Shown: positions 15,326 through 23,909 of the stretch, one piece after another
Layout: each line of letters begins with the position of its first letter
How positions within the stretch are numbered: the stretch's first letter is position 1
Assembly (NCBI GenBank): GCA_964580155.1
Contig: CAZOJP010000027.1
Span: forward strand, 1 to 29,613
Length of the DNA: 29,613 nucleotides
Direction of reading: 5' to 3'
Source: Intestinibacillus sp964580155
GTDB taxonomy: Bacteria > Bacillota > Clostridia > Oscillospirales > Butyricicoccaceae
The notes under the pieces: model-generated
Databases searched by the model: none
What the model was told of the DNA's origin: nothing
Seen by the model: only the letters and a program-made list of their open reading frames with translations
Made by a program: the position numbers and the translations under genes

Positions 15326-15529
15326 GTCCGTATATCCAAAATTTTGTCGAGTGAGTGAACGCGTTATGCGGTGCGTTCTCCGCGTGCACGAATCAATCGA
15401 AAACAGAACTGAAATCCGTGCGGCATCGCGCAGGAGCTTGCGGCAAAGCTGCTTTGTTGTCCGAAAAAAGTTACGAAAAGCGAAGCGTTTGCGCCATATG
15501 GGGCTTTATACAGCTTGTACAGGATGTAG
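15326..15529. other. Gene-free spacer between the thi terminator and the recJ promoter
   Basis: About 200 bases lie here, with more A and T than the flanking genes. I find no convincing gene, repeat or RNA. Two short open frames that cross it lack ribosome sites and recognisable protein sequence. A single TGTCGAG (15345-15351) resembles a Spo0A box but is too short to call. Confidence 0.5.
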
Positions 15530-15558
15530 TTGAAATTATGGTGAACTTTTGGTACAAT
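15530..15558 (+). promoter_or_regulatory. Sigma-A-type promoter of the recJ-relA operon
   Basis: TTGAAA (15530-15535) and TACAAT (15553-15558) are spaced by exactly 17 bases. Transcription would start near 15565, about 26 bases before recJ. Confidence 0.78.
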
Positions 15559-15590
15559 ATACTCAATCAAGAATACTAAGAGGAGATACC

Positions 15591-17663
15591 ATGAAAATCA
15601 AAAAATGGGTGACTGCCGCACCGGATGCAGAATGCGCGAAGGCGCTGTCTGCACAGTGCGGATTTACACCGCTTGCGGCGCTGGCTTTGTGCGCGCGGGG
15701 GGTGCACACCGCCGGGGAGGCGGCGCAATTTCTTGCGACGGATGCAGCCGCACTGCACGACCCGATGCAGCTGTGCGACATGGACCGCGCGGTTGCAGAA
15801 ATTGAGCGCGCGCTGGCAGCCCGGGAAAAAATCGTCGTCTTCGGCGATTATGACGTGGACGGCGTAACCGCGACCTGCGTGCTGGTGGACTATCTGCGCG
15901 GCCGCGGCGCGGACTGCGAATACTATATCCCCGACCGTGTGAGCGAGGGCTACGGGCTGAACCAGGCTGCGCTCGAGGAGCTGGCGGCGCGCGGTGTGCG
16001 GCTCATTGTGACGGTCGATTCCGGCATCACGGCCATCGAAGAAATTGCATACGCGGTGCAGCTTGGGCTGCGCGTGGTGATCACCGACCACCATGAGTGC
16101 CGCAGCGAGCTGCCGGCGGCGGCCGCGGTGGTAGACCCCAAGCGTCCGGACTGCACCTATCCGTTTTCCGAGCTGGCAGGTGTGGGCGTGGCATTCAAGC
16201 TCGTCTGCGCGCTCGACGGCGACAGCGATGCCATGCTTGCGCGCTACGGCGATCTGGTTGCGCTCGGCACGGTCGCGGATGTTATGCCGATTATCGGCGA
16301 AAACCGCATCATGGTCGCCGCCGGACTGCAGTACATGCCGCAAACACCCAGACTGGGGCTTGCCATGCTGCTGCGCGAGGCGGGGCAGCAGGACCGCAAG
16401 CTGACAAGCGGAACCATCAGCTTTGTGCTTGCGCCGCGCATCAATGCCGCGGGCCGGCTGGGGCAGGCTGCGCGCGCGGTCGAGCTGTTCCTGACGCACG
16501 ATCCCGTGCAGGCGCAGGCGCTGGCATCCTGGCTGTGCGAGCAGAATAAAATCCGCCAAAGCGCGGAGGCGGAGATTTTGGAGCAGGCGCTCACCAAGCT
16601 GCGCCGGGAGCATGACCCCATTGAGGATCGCGTCATCGTGCTCGCAGGCGAAAACTGGCACAACGGCGTGATCGGCATTGTGTCCTCGCGCATCTGCGAC
16701 CGCTACGGCACACCCGCCGTGCTGATTGCGCTGGACGGCGATGTGGGCAAGGGCTCGGGGCGCTCGCTGCGCGGATTTAATTTATTTGACGCCCTGCAGG
16801 ACTGCGAGGATTTGCTCGACAAATTCGGCGGACACGAGCTTGCCGCTGGACTGACCATTCGCCGCGAGAATATCCCCGCGCTTAAAGCGCGGCTGCAGGC
16901 ATATGCGGAGCAAAACGTGCGTCCGGCAGATATGATGCCGCTGCTGCACATCGACAGCAGGATTACGCCGTCGCTCATTACGGAGGAAAACGTCGCGGGG
17001 CTGTCCGCGCTCGAGCCGTTCGGCATGAAAAACGCGGTACCGGTCTTTTCGATGGACAACATGATTGTCGAGGAGATCACCCCGATTTCGAGCGACCGCC
17101 ATGTGCGGCTGCTGCTGTCCAAAAACGGCGTGCAGTTCACCGCGATGCTGTTTGGCACCGGGACGGGCGGCTGCGGATTTGCCCAGGGCAACGCGGTTGA
17201 TGTTGCGTTCCACCTTGAGCTGAACACGTTCCGCGCGCGCACGACGGTGCAGCTCATCGTGCAGGACGCGCGCCTGAGCGAAGGCGAGCTGCTTGCAGAC
17301 CAGAAGCTGCTCAGCCTTTACAACCGGTACATGAACGATCAGGCGCTGACAAGCACGGAGGCAAAGATTTTGATGCCCGACCGCAGCGATCTGGTCTGCG
17401 TTTGGCGCCATATCAACAGCCGTGCGGAAGAGGGCAGGCTGAGCGTGCCCTCCAACGCGCTTTCGCGCCGCGTCGCGTGGGAAAGCAAACGAGATATCAA
17501 CATCGGCAAGCTGTTCGTCTGTCTCGACGTATTCAGCGAGAGCAGCCTGCTGAGTTATCACTTTAAAGACGGTCTTGTCAATATCACGCTCAAGCCCTAT
17601 CAGGGCAAGGCGGATATTTCCGGTTCAGTTGTGCTGGCGACATTGAAAAGCATGAGCCGATAA
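15591..17663 (+). CDS. recJ: Single-stranded-DNA-specific exonuclease RecJ
   Basis: RecJ degrades single-stranded DNA 5' to 3' in recombination and repair. This 690-residue protein has the DHH-superfamily motifs: DYDVDG (about residues 86-91), a VTVDSGI segment, the name-giving DHH (residues 166-168), RINAAGR, and in the DHHA1 part GKGSGRSLRGFNLF and GGHELAAGLTI. An OB-like domain and a further C-terminal extension follow, as in longer Firmicutes RecJ. The frame is open a little upstream, but ATG 15591 has AGAGGAG nine bases away and lies after the promoter. relA follows after 21 bases; the apt gene often found between them in Firmicutes is missing here. Confidence 0.97.
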   Translation: MKIKKWVTAAPDAECAKALSAQCGFTPLAALALCARGVHTAGEAAQFLATDAAALHDPMQLCDMDRAVAEIERALAAREKIVVFGDYDVDGVTATCVLVDYLRGRGADCEYYIPDRVSEGYGLNQAALEELAARGVRLIVTVDSGITAIEEIAYAVQLGLRVVITDHHECRSELPAAAAVVDPKRPDCTYPFSELAGVGVAFKLVCALDGDSDAMLARYGDLVALGTVADVMPIIGENRIMVAAGLQYMPQTPRLGLAMLLREAGQQDRKLTSGTISFVLAPRINAAGRLGQAARAVELFLTHDPVQAQALASWLCEQNKIRQSAEAEILEQALTKLRREHDPIEDRVIVLAGENWHNGVIGIVSSRICDRYGTPAVLIALDGDVGKGSGRSLRGFNLFDALQDCEDLLDKFGGHELAAGLTIRRENIPALKARLQAYAEQNVRPADMMPLLHIDSRITPSLITEENVAGLSALEPFGMKNAVPVFSMDNMIVEEITPISSDRHVRLLLSKNGVQFTAMLFGTGTGGCGFAQGNAVDVAFHLELNTFRARTTVQLIVQDARLSEGELLADQKLLSLYNRYMNDQALTSTEAKILMPDRSDLVCVWRHINSRAEEGRLSVPSNALSRRVAWESKRDINIGKLFVCLDVFSESSLLSYHFKDGLVNITLKPYQGKADISGSVVLATLKSMSR

Positions 17664-17684
17664 GGGCCAAAGGGAGAAAATGCC

Positions 17685-19868
17685 ATGGAAATGCAAAGCA
17701 AGATTGACTTTTTGCTCGATCGGGTCAAAAAGCAGAACCCGCAGGCCAATGTCAAAAAAATTCGTGCGGCGTATGAGTGCGCCGCCGCCGCCCATGAGGG
17801 GCAGCAGCGCCGCAACGGCGAGCCGTATATCATTCACCCGATTGCAGTCGCGGAGATCATCATCGAAATGGGGCTGGACGCGGACTCGATCTGCGCGGGC
17901 ATGCTGCACGACTGCATCGAGGATACTGGCTTCGGCTACAAGGAGATTGAGAATAAATTTGGCACCTCGGTGGCGGAGCTCGTCGACGGGGTGACGCGCC
18001 TGGGCATGCTGCGCTATTCCAAGGAGCAGGAGCAGATGGAGGATCTGCGCAAGATGTTCATGGCGATGTCCAAGGACATCCGCGTCATCCTCATCAAGCT
18101 CGCCGACCGTTTGCACAATGCGCGCACGTTCAAGTATTTGCCCGAGCGCAAGCAGCGCGACAAGGCGCTCGAGACGATGGAGATTTACGCGCCGATTGCG
18201 CACCGTCTGGGCATGCAGCGCATCAAGTGGGAGCTGGAGGATCTGTCGCTCAAGTGTCTCGACCCCATCGGCTACAACGAGATTGTCGACGGACTGAACG
18301 CGCAGAGCGCGCAGCATGAGGAGTTCCTCGACGGTATTCGCGAAACAATCGACAAAAAGCTGGGCGAAGCGCACATCCAAAATGTGATTTCCACACGCGT
18401 CAAGCATATCTATTCGATTTATCGCAAAATGTACGCGCAGCACAAGACAATCAACGAAATTTACGACATTTGCGCGGTGCGCGTCATCGTCGACACGGTG
18501 GCGGACTGCTACAACGTGCTGGGCTATATCCACGATTTGTACAAGCCCATTCCGGGGCGTTTTAAAGACTATATTTCCACACCCAAGCCGAACGGCTATC
18601 AGTCGCTGCACACCACGGTAATCGGCCGGGCGGGCATCCCGTTTGAGGTGCAGATTCGCACCGCGGAAATGCACAAAATGGCGGAATACGGCGTGGCGGC
18701 GCACTGGAAATACAAGCAGGGGATGGACAAGCAGGGCAGCGAGGAAGCGTTTGCCTGGATCCGGCAGCTGCTGGAAGCGCAGCAGGACACCGAGGCCGAG
18801 GACTTCATCAAAAACATCAAGGTCGACCTGTTTGCGGACGAGGTATTTGTCTTTACGCCGCGCGGCGATGTGGTCAACCTGCCCGCGGGTGCGATTCCGA
18901 TTGACTTCGCGTACGCCATCCACTCCGCGGTCGGCAACCGCATGACGGGCTGCAAGATCAACAACCGCATTGCGCCCATCGACACCCCGCTTAAAAACGG
19001 TGATATCGTCGAGGTTCTGACCTCGAAGGAAACGCACGGCCCGAGCCGCAACTGGGTCAAGACCGTGCGCACGACCGAGGCGCGCAACAAAATTAAGCAG
19101 TGGTTCAAGAAGGAATGCCGCGAGGAAAATATCGTACAGGGCAAGGAAGAGCTGGACCGCGAGCTGCGCGTCAACCTGCTGTATTCCGGCTTTTACGAAA
19201 ACGAGGACATTCAAAACGATATACTCAACAAATTCTCCTTCCACAGCCTGGAGGAACTGTATGCTTCGCTGGGCTACGGCGGCATCACGGTGACCAAGGT
19301 CGTCAACAAGGTCAAGGACAACGTGCTGCGTCTGCGCCGTAAAAACGACGAGAAGGAAGCGCAGCCCATCATCCGAAAGCAGAGCAAGAGCCAGTCCGGC
19401 GTCATCGTCGAGGGCATTGACAACTGCATGGTCAAGTTTGCACGCTGCTGCACGCCGATTCCCGGAGATGACATCATCGGCTTCATCACACGCGGCTACG
19501 GTGTGTCGATTCACCGCCGTGACTGCGTCAACGTGCACAACAACGGCACACCCGAGGACAAGGCACGCTGGATTAGCTGCTGGTGGGATGAGGATCTGGT
19601 CGCGATGGCGTCCCATAAGGATAAATTCTCGACCGGCCTGCAAATTTCAGCCAAAAATCGCATCGGCTTAATCGCGGATGTCGCCACGCTGTTCTCCACC
19701 GCGCACATCAATGTGCATGAGCTGTCCGCACGCGATACGGCGGACGGGTTTGCGGTCGTCAACGCGATGATTGACGTGACGGGTGTCACCCAGCTGGAAA
19801 ACATCATGTCCCGTCTGCGCGGCACCAAGGGTGTGGTCGACGTTGTGCGGGCCGTGGACGGCAACTGA
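17685..19868 (+). CDS. relA: Bifunctional (p)ppGpp synthetase/hydrolase (Rel/SpoT family)
   Basis: This 727-residue long RSH protein makes and breaks the stringent-response alarmone (p)ppGpp. The N-terminal HD hydrolase domain has H51 and the HDCIED motif (residues 75-80). The synthetase domain has YDICAVRVIVD, GRFKDYI and KPNGYQSLHTT (around residue 300). A TGS domain starts near residue 384 (DEVFVFTPRGDVV), and an ACT domain fills the last 75 residues. Both catalytic sites look intact, so it should be bifunctional. The length is normal. It lies between recJ and dtd, a common clostridial order, and is likely co-transcribed with them. Confidence 0.97.
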   Translation: MEMQSKIDFLLDRVKKQNPQANVKKIRAAYECAAAAHEGQQRRNGEPYIIHPIAVAEIIIEMGLDADSICAGMLHDCIEDTGFGYKEIENKFGTSVAELVDGVTRLGMLRYSKEQEQMEDLRKMFMAMSKDIRVILIKLADRLHNARTFKYLPERKQRDKALETMEIYAPIAHRLGMQRIKWELEDLSLKCLDPIGYNEIVDGLNAQSAQHEEFLDGIRETIDKKLGEAHIQNVISTRVKHIYSIYRKMYAQHKTINEIYDICAVRVIVDTVADCYNVLGYIHDLYKPIPGRFKDYISTPKPNGYQSLHTTVIGRAGIPFEVQIRTAEMHKMAEYGVAAHWKYKQGMDKQGSEEAFAWIRQLLEAQQDTEAEDFIKNIKVDLFADEVFVFTPRGDVVNLPAGAIPIDFAYAIHSAVGNRMTGCKINNRIAPIDTPLKNGDIVEVLTSKETHGPSRNWVKTVRTTEARNKIKQWFKKECREENIVQGKEELDRELRVNLLYSGFYENEDIQNDILNKFSFHSLEELYASLGYGGITVTKVVNKVKDNVLRLRRKNDEKEAQPIIRKQSKSQSGVIVEGIDNCMVKFARCCTPIPGDDIIGFITRGYGVSIHRRDCVNVHNNGTPEDKARWISCWWDEDLVAMASHKDKFSTGLQISAKNRIGLIADVATLFSTAHINVHELSARDTADGFAVVNAMIDVTGVTQLENIMSRLRGTKGVVDVVRAVDGN

Positions 19869-19881
19869 CGGGGGCGCGGCG

Positions 19882-20343
19882 ATGAGAGCACTGATACAGC
19901 GCGTGTCACGCGCCAACGTGACGATTGACGGCAAAATACACGGGGAAATCGGGCGCGGGCTGCTCGTGCTGCTCGGCATATGCGAGGGCGACACGGCCGC
20001 GCATGCCGAATATCTGGCGGATAAATGCGTCGGACTGCGCATTTTTACCGATGAAAATGACAAAATGAATTTATCGCTGTCCGATGTTGACGGCGGCCTG
20101 CTGATTGTGTCGCAGTTCACCCTGTACGGCGATTGCCGCAAGGGCAAGCGTCCGAGCTTTATCAACGCGGCGCGTCCGGAAACCGCCATCCCGCTTTACG
20201 AGCACTTTATTGAGCGCTGCAAACAGAGCGGGCGGCCGGTCGGCACGGGCGCGTTCGGCGCGGATATGCAGGTCGAGCTCGTGAATGACGGGCCGGTCAC
20301 GCTGTGGCTCGACACCGAGGAAATCATGCCGCAGCAGCGATGA
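19882..20343 (+). CDS. dtd: D-aminoacyl-tRNA deacylase Dtd
   Basis: Dtd removes D-amino acids (and glycine mischarged on tRNA-Ala) from tRNAs. The 153-residue protein is complete: it begins MRALIQRVSRANVTIDG and has the two active-site motifs SQFTLYGD, with the catalytic Ser/Thr region, and NDGPVT, the Gly-cisPro motif that rejects L-amino acids. ATG 19882 is chosen because it gives the standard N-terminus; the ribosome site is only a G-rich stretch (GGGGG) and weak. It follows relA by 13 bases and may depend on translation from it. Confidence 0.97.
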   Translation: MRALIQRVSRANVTIDGKIHGEIGRGLLVLLGICEGDTAAHAEYLADKCVGLRIFTDENDKMNLSLSDVDGGLLIVSQFTLYGDCRKGKRPSFINAARPETAIPLYEHFIERCKQSGRPVGTGAFGADMQVELVNDGPVTLWLDTEEIMPQQR

Positions 20344-20360
20344 AGAACGGAGGAACGGAT

Positions 20361-20993
20361 ATGAAGGTTTTACATCTGCGCGTGGGCGCGATCGGCACGA
20401 ACTGCTATATTGTATTCGATGAAGCGACCCGTGTGGGCGCGGTCATCGACCCGGGTGATCAGGCGGAAAGCATCCTGCAAGCGATTGCAGACGAAAAGCT
20501 CACCATTCCATATATTTTACTCACCCATGCCCATTTCGATCACGTGCTTGCGGCGCATGCGGTGCAAAAGGCGACGGGCGCGCGCATCGTGCTGCACGAA
20601 GCCGACCTGCCCCTGCTCAAAGAGGAGACGATGACCGCGTTTCGCCCCTTTATCCGGAACTATACCGAGCCGCAGGTTGACGAAATCGCGCAGGAGGGCA
20701 CGCAGGTCACGTTCGGCGGCCTGACAGCGACCTATCTGCACACACCCGGACACACGCCGGGCTCGTGTACCATTCGCATCGGGGATTGCCTGTTCACGGG
20801 CGACACGATGTTCCGCCACGAGTGCGGACGGTGCGATCTTCCGGGCGGAGATTTTAACAGCATGCTCGATTCGCTGCAGCGGTTGAGCGAGATTCCGGGC
20901 GATCTCAAGGTGCTGCCCGGCCACGAGGATTTTTCCACACTCGACGAGGAGCGCCGCGAGAATCCCTATGTAAAGCAGGCGCTTGCGCGATGA
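20361..20993 (+). CDS. Metallo-beta-lactamase-fold hydrolase, glyoxalase II-like
   Basis: This 210-residue protein has the complete metal motif THAHFDH (H56, H58, D60, H61), later HTPGHTPGS, FTGDTMF with the bridging Asp, and LPGHEDFST. It resembles the short YcbL/glyoxalase-II-like thioester hydrolases, which lack the long C-terminal helical domain of true glyoxalase II. The substrate is therefore uncertain. ATG 20361 has an excellent CGGAGGA site. Its stop overlaps the hemZ start by four bases. This gene is usual between dtd and hemZ in Clostridia, which does not by itself explain its role. Confidence 0.92.
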   Translation: MKVLHLRVGAIGTNCYIVFDEATRVGAVIDPGDQAESILQAIADEKLTIPYILLTHAHFDHVLAAHAVQKATGARIVLHEADLPLLKEETMTAFRPFIRNYTEPQVDEIAQEGTQVTFGGLTATYLHTPGHTPGSCTIRIGDCLFTGDTMFRHECGRCDLPGGDFNSMLDSLQRLSEIPGDLKVLPGHEDFSTLDEERRENPYVKQALAR

Positions 20994-22441
20994 ATTACAC
21001 GCTCAAGGGGCATGATTATCGCCACGCGACCGAGGAAATGCTGCAGCATCTGCTGCCCGCGGACAAGCCGACCTGCGTCGAGGAACCGGACGGCGACGGC
21101 TGCGTGTCCACGCTCCAAACCGATGCGCACGGGGCAACCGCAACGGCGTGCATCACGCAGGACGGTGTGCGGCACAGCAGCACGCGCACCATCGCCTATC
21201 GCAGCGCGGATACGCTGGAGCGCCGCCGCGCGGAGAGCGAGGCGGTGCGGCTGTCCATCTATGACGCACTGGTGCCGACCCTGCCGCGTCCGCCTGTTTG
21301 GGGCAGCCTGACCGGCGTGCGTCCGGCAAAGCTCGCGCGCACGCACATGGAGCGCGGTCTGTCCGCGGACGAAGCCGCGCGCGAGCTGCGGGAGCATTAC
21401 GGCGTATCGGGCGAACGCGCCGCGCTCGCCGTGCGCGCCGCCGCCATTGCGGAGGACTGCAAGCGCAGCCTCGGCAAGCGCGATGTGTCGCTGTATGTCG
21501 GCATCCCGTTTTGCCCATCGCGCTGCGCCTACTGTTCGTTTGTTTCCGCGAGTGTGGAGCGCGCCGCGCCGCTCATTCCGCCCTATGTCGATGCCCTGTG
21601 CGCGGAAATCGAGATGACCGGACGGCTGCTCACGCAGGGCGGCTGGAACGTGGTCAGCCTGTACATCGGCGGCGGCACACCGACCACGCTGACCGCGGAG
21701 CAATTGGTAAGATTGACACAAAGTTTACAAAAACACGTTGATTTACGCGCGCTGCGCGAATATACTGTGGAAGCGGGCCGACCGGATACGATCACCCGCG
21801 AAAAGCTCGAAGCCATCCGTGCGGGCGGCGCGACCCGCATCAGCATCAATCCGCAGACCATGAACGACGAGGTGCTGCGCCGCATCGGCAGGCGGCACTC
21901 GGCGGAGGAAACGCTTGCAAGCTATGCACTCGCGCGCGAAATCGGCTTCGACTGCATCAATATGGACACAATCGCGGGGCTGGACGGCGATACGCCCGCA
22001 TCCTTTGCGCGCACAATCGATATTTTAACCGAGCTTGCGCCGGAAAATATCACGGTGCACACGCTGGCGATCAAACGCGCGGCGGACTTATCCGACAAGC
22101 GCGCAAACGCTGCCAAGCGCGACGATGTCGCCGCGATGCTCGACAGCGCAAGCCGCCGCCTGACCGCGACCGGCTATGCGCCGTATTATCTATATCGCCA
22201 GAAATTCACAGCGGGCGGCTTTGAAAACGTCGGGTGGTGCAAGCCGGAGACGGAAAGCCTGTACAACGTCTGCATGATGGAGGAGCTGCAAACCATCGTT
22301 TCCCTCGGTGCGGGCGGTGTCAGCAAGAAGGTGACCGGCGAGGGACGCATCACCCGTTTATCAAACCCTAAATATCCAACGGAGTATCTGACCGCGGCCG
22401 AGCGCATTGCGGCGGCACGCGCGGAGCTGCTCACGCTTTGA
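20990..22441 (+). CDS. hemZ: Coproporphyrinogen dehydrogenase-like radical SAM protein HemZ
   Basis: This 483-residue protein matches HemZ, a HemN-related radical SAM enzyme of Firmicutes. An N-terminal domain of about 165 residues including GSLTGVRPAKLA precedes the radical SAM core, whose iron-sulfur motif is CPSRCAYC (C175, C179, C182). The core continues with YIGGGTPTTL, RISINPQTMND and DTIAGLDGD. HemN converts coproporphyrinogen III to protoporphyrinogen without oxygen, but HemZ proteins occur in species without a heme pathway and may act differently. No other heme gene is in the window. It overlaps the hydrolase gene by four bases. Many Clostridia follow hemZ with hisS; here a nucleoside kinase gene follows. 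Confidence 0.92.
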   Translation: MNYTLKGHDYRHATEEMLQHLLPADKPTCVEEPDGDGCVSTLQTDAHGATATACITQDGVRHSSTRTIAYRSADTLERRRAESEAVRLSIYDALVPTLPRPPVWGSLTGVRPAKLARTHMERGLSADEAARELREHYGVSGERAALAVRAAAIAEDCKRSLGKRDVSLYVGIPFCPSRCAYCSFVSASVERAAPLIPPYVDALCAEIEMTGRLLTQGGWNVVSLYIGGGTPTTLTAEQLVRLTQSLQKHVDLRALREYTVEAGRPDTITREKLEAIRAGGATRISINPQTMNDEVLRRIGRRHSAEETLASYALAREIGFDCINMDTIAGLDGDTPASFARTIDILTELAPENITVHTLAIKRAADLSDKRANAAKRDDVAAMLDSASRRLTATGYAPYYLYRQKFTAGGFENVGWCKPETESLYNVCMMEELQTIVSLGAGGVSKKVTGEGRITRLSNPKYPTEYLTAAERIAAARAELLTL

Positions 22442-22467
22442 TCCCCGCACCGTAGAAAGGAGAGCGT

Positions 22468-23385
22468 ATGCTCTATTCGATCGAGGATATCAACCGAGAG
22501 GCGAAAACCGACCCAAAGGGCTTCATTGAACGCTGCGAGGCCGCCTATCATGACTATATCGAAAAAACCGTGGAGCTGCTTGCCCGGCGGCAAAAGGAAA
22601 AGCCCATTCTGCTTGTGAACGGGCCGTCCTCGGCGGGCAAGACCACGACCGCCAACCTCATCGGGCAATCGTTCGTCAAGCGCGGCATTCGCACGGAAGT
22701 GATTTCGATGGACGACTATTACCGTACGCGCGGCTCCTATATCATACCGAAGGACGAATACGGACTGGACGACCTCGAAGCGCCCGAGTGCATGGATTTG
22801 CCGCTGCTGCATGATCAGCTGGCGCAGCTGGCGGCAGGGGAAGAAATTCAGATGCCGCAATACAGCTTTACGGAAAAACGGCGCACAGAGAAGACAAAAT
22901 CAGTGCGCCTGGGCGCGGACGAGGTCGCGATTATCGAGGGCATCCACGCGTTCAACAGCGTGCTGACCGGCGGACTGGAGGACAAGTCGACCGGTCTGTA
23001 TTTGGGCGTGGAAAGCCAGGTGATGCTCAAAGACGGCAAGGTGCTGACCGCCGATCTGCTGCGCTTCATGCGCCGCGCGGTGCGCGATCGCAACTTCCGC
23101 GGAGCCCCTGTGCAGGCGACCTTGCGGCAGTGGCGCAGCGTGCGGCGGGGAGAGCGGCTGTATATCGCGCCCCATGTTCACCATGCGACGCTGTCAATTG
23201 ACACCTATCTGCCGTATGAAGGCTGCATCCTTATGAATCAGCTGCAGGGGGAGATTGCGCACAGCGAGGACGTGATGCGCGATGAGGGCCTGGGTGCGCT
23301 GTATGACGCAATCGGCAGCTTTTCGCTGATCGATTTTGAGGATTATGTTCCGGAAAATTCGCTGCTGCGTGAATTTATCGGTTAA
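22468..23385 (+). CDS. Uridine-kinase-like nucleoside kinase
   Basis: This 305-residue P-loop kinase has Walker A GPSSAGKTT (residues 52-60), then VISMDDYYR, the substrate-binding strand typical of uridine kinases and phosphoribulokinases, and VAIIEGIHAFN at the Walker-B-like position. A lid-like RFMRRAVRDRNFRG segment follows. About 45 residues precede the kinase core. The family phosphorylates uridine/cytidine or related substrates; the exact one cannot be read here. AAAGGAGAG lies upstream of the ATG. It is last in the recJ-hemZ run; the next gene has its own promoter. A purine nucleoside phosphorylase gene lies two genes further on, which fits nucleoside salvage. Confidence 0.87.
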   Translation: MLYSIEDINREAKTDPKGFIERCEAAYHDYIEKTVELLARRQKEKPILLVNGPSSAGKTTTANLIGQSFVKRGIRTEVISMDDYYRTRGSYIIPKDEYGLDDLEAPECMDLPLLHDQLAQLAAGEEIQMPQYSFTEKRRTEKTKSVRLGADEVAIIEGIHAFNSVLTGGLEDKSTGLYLGVESQVMLKDGKVLTADLLRFMRRAVRDRNFRGAPVQATLRQWRSVRRGERLYIAPHVHHATLSIDTYLPYEGCILMNQLQGEIAHSEDVMRDEGLGALYDAIGSFSLIDFEDYVPENSLLREFIG

Positions 23386-23417
23386 AATATGCTTTTCATG
23401 ACTTTTCGGCGGCTTGC

Positions 23418-23447
23418 TTGACTTTCCGCCGAAGAACGGTTTATAAT
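23418..23447 (+). promoter_or_regulatory. Sigma-A-type promoter with an inverted repeat over the -35 box
   Basis: TTGACT (23418-23423) and a perfect TATAAT (23442-23447) are spaced by 18 bases. The repeat TTCGGCGG (23405-23412) and CCGCCGAA (23426-23433) flanks the -35 box. A second 8-bp hairpin (23464-23471 with 23481-23488) lies in the leader just before the ribosome site. Confidence 0.78.
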
Positions 23448-23504
23448 CACAAGGATAAATGCGGCGCGGCGCAGCCGTTTCGCCGCGCGAAAGGAGCGGT
23501 TAAA

Positions 23505-23897
23505 ATGGATCCCAAGGTACAGATGATGCTCGAAAAGGCAAAGATTTTCGCGGATAAAACCGGCAAGGCGGCCGTGCGTGTCGCGGACAGCGCAGGAAAA
23601 AAGGCGACCGAAATGGCGCATGCGACCAAGCTCAATCTCCAGATTTTTGACCTCAACACCGAATGCGAGGTGCTGTACAAGGAGATCGGCAAGCTCGTAT
23701 ACGGCATCCACTGCGGCGAAGAGCTGTCCGAGGATGCGATGGACGAAAAAATTGCACAGATCGACGAAAACCGCGCGCAGGTCGCGGAGCTCAAGGCGCG
23801 TCTTGACGAAGGCAAGGCGGTTGCGGACTGCCCGAACTGCGGCAAAACCTGTGCAAAGGATGCGGTGTTCTGCCCGTCCTGCGGCGCCCAGCTTTAA
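23505..23897 (+). CDS. Coiled-coil protein with C-terminal zinc ribbon, unknown function
   Basis: This 130-residue protein has no signal peptide. Residues about 1-45 are Ala/Lys-rich and helical, residues about 50-105 look like a coiled coil (many acidic and Leu/Ile heptad positions), and the C-terminus is a zinc ribbon with C109, C112, C123 and C126 (CPNC...CPSCG). Related small proteins are common in Clostridia and have no agreed function; a zinc-bound oligomer is plausible. ATG 23505 has an AAAGGAG site, and upstream frame is ignored. It has a near-consensus promoter of its own and sits 12 bases before the purine nucleoside phosphorylase gene, so both are probably transcribed together. Confidence 0.85.
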   Translation: MDPKVQMMLEKAKIFADKTGKAAVRVADSAGKKATEMAHATKLNLQIFDLNTECEVLYKEIGKLVYGIHCGEELSEDAMDEKIAQIDENRAQVAELKARLDEGKAVADCPNCGKTCAKDAVFCPSCGAQL

Positions 23898-23909
23898 GGG
23901 GGTGCAAAG

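Noticed and set aside
15345..15351. TGTCGAG as a Spo0A box
   Set aside because: It is one mismatch from a seven-base consensus, stands alone about 185 bases from the promoter, and such matches are common by chance.
15294..15579. Two small plus-strand open frames in the gap before recJ
   Set aside because: They start inside the thi terminator or in the spacer, lack ribosome sites, have no recognisable protein features, and run over the recJ promoter.
17625..19643. Very long open frame antisense to relA (about 670 codons), with similar ones antisense to uvrB (5379-6716), uvrA (7244-8557), thiY (14043-15290) and recJ (15576-16661)
   Set aside because: The sense genes are clear family members. 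GC-rich third positions suppress stop codons on the other strand, which explains these frames. They have His/Arg/Ala-rich nonsense sequence and no ribosome sites.
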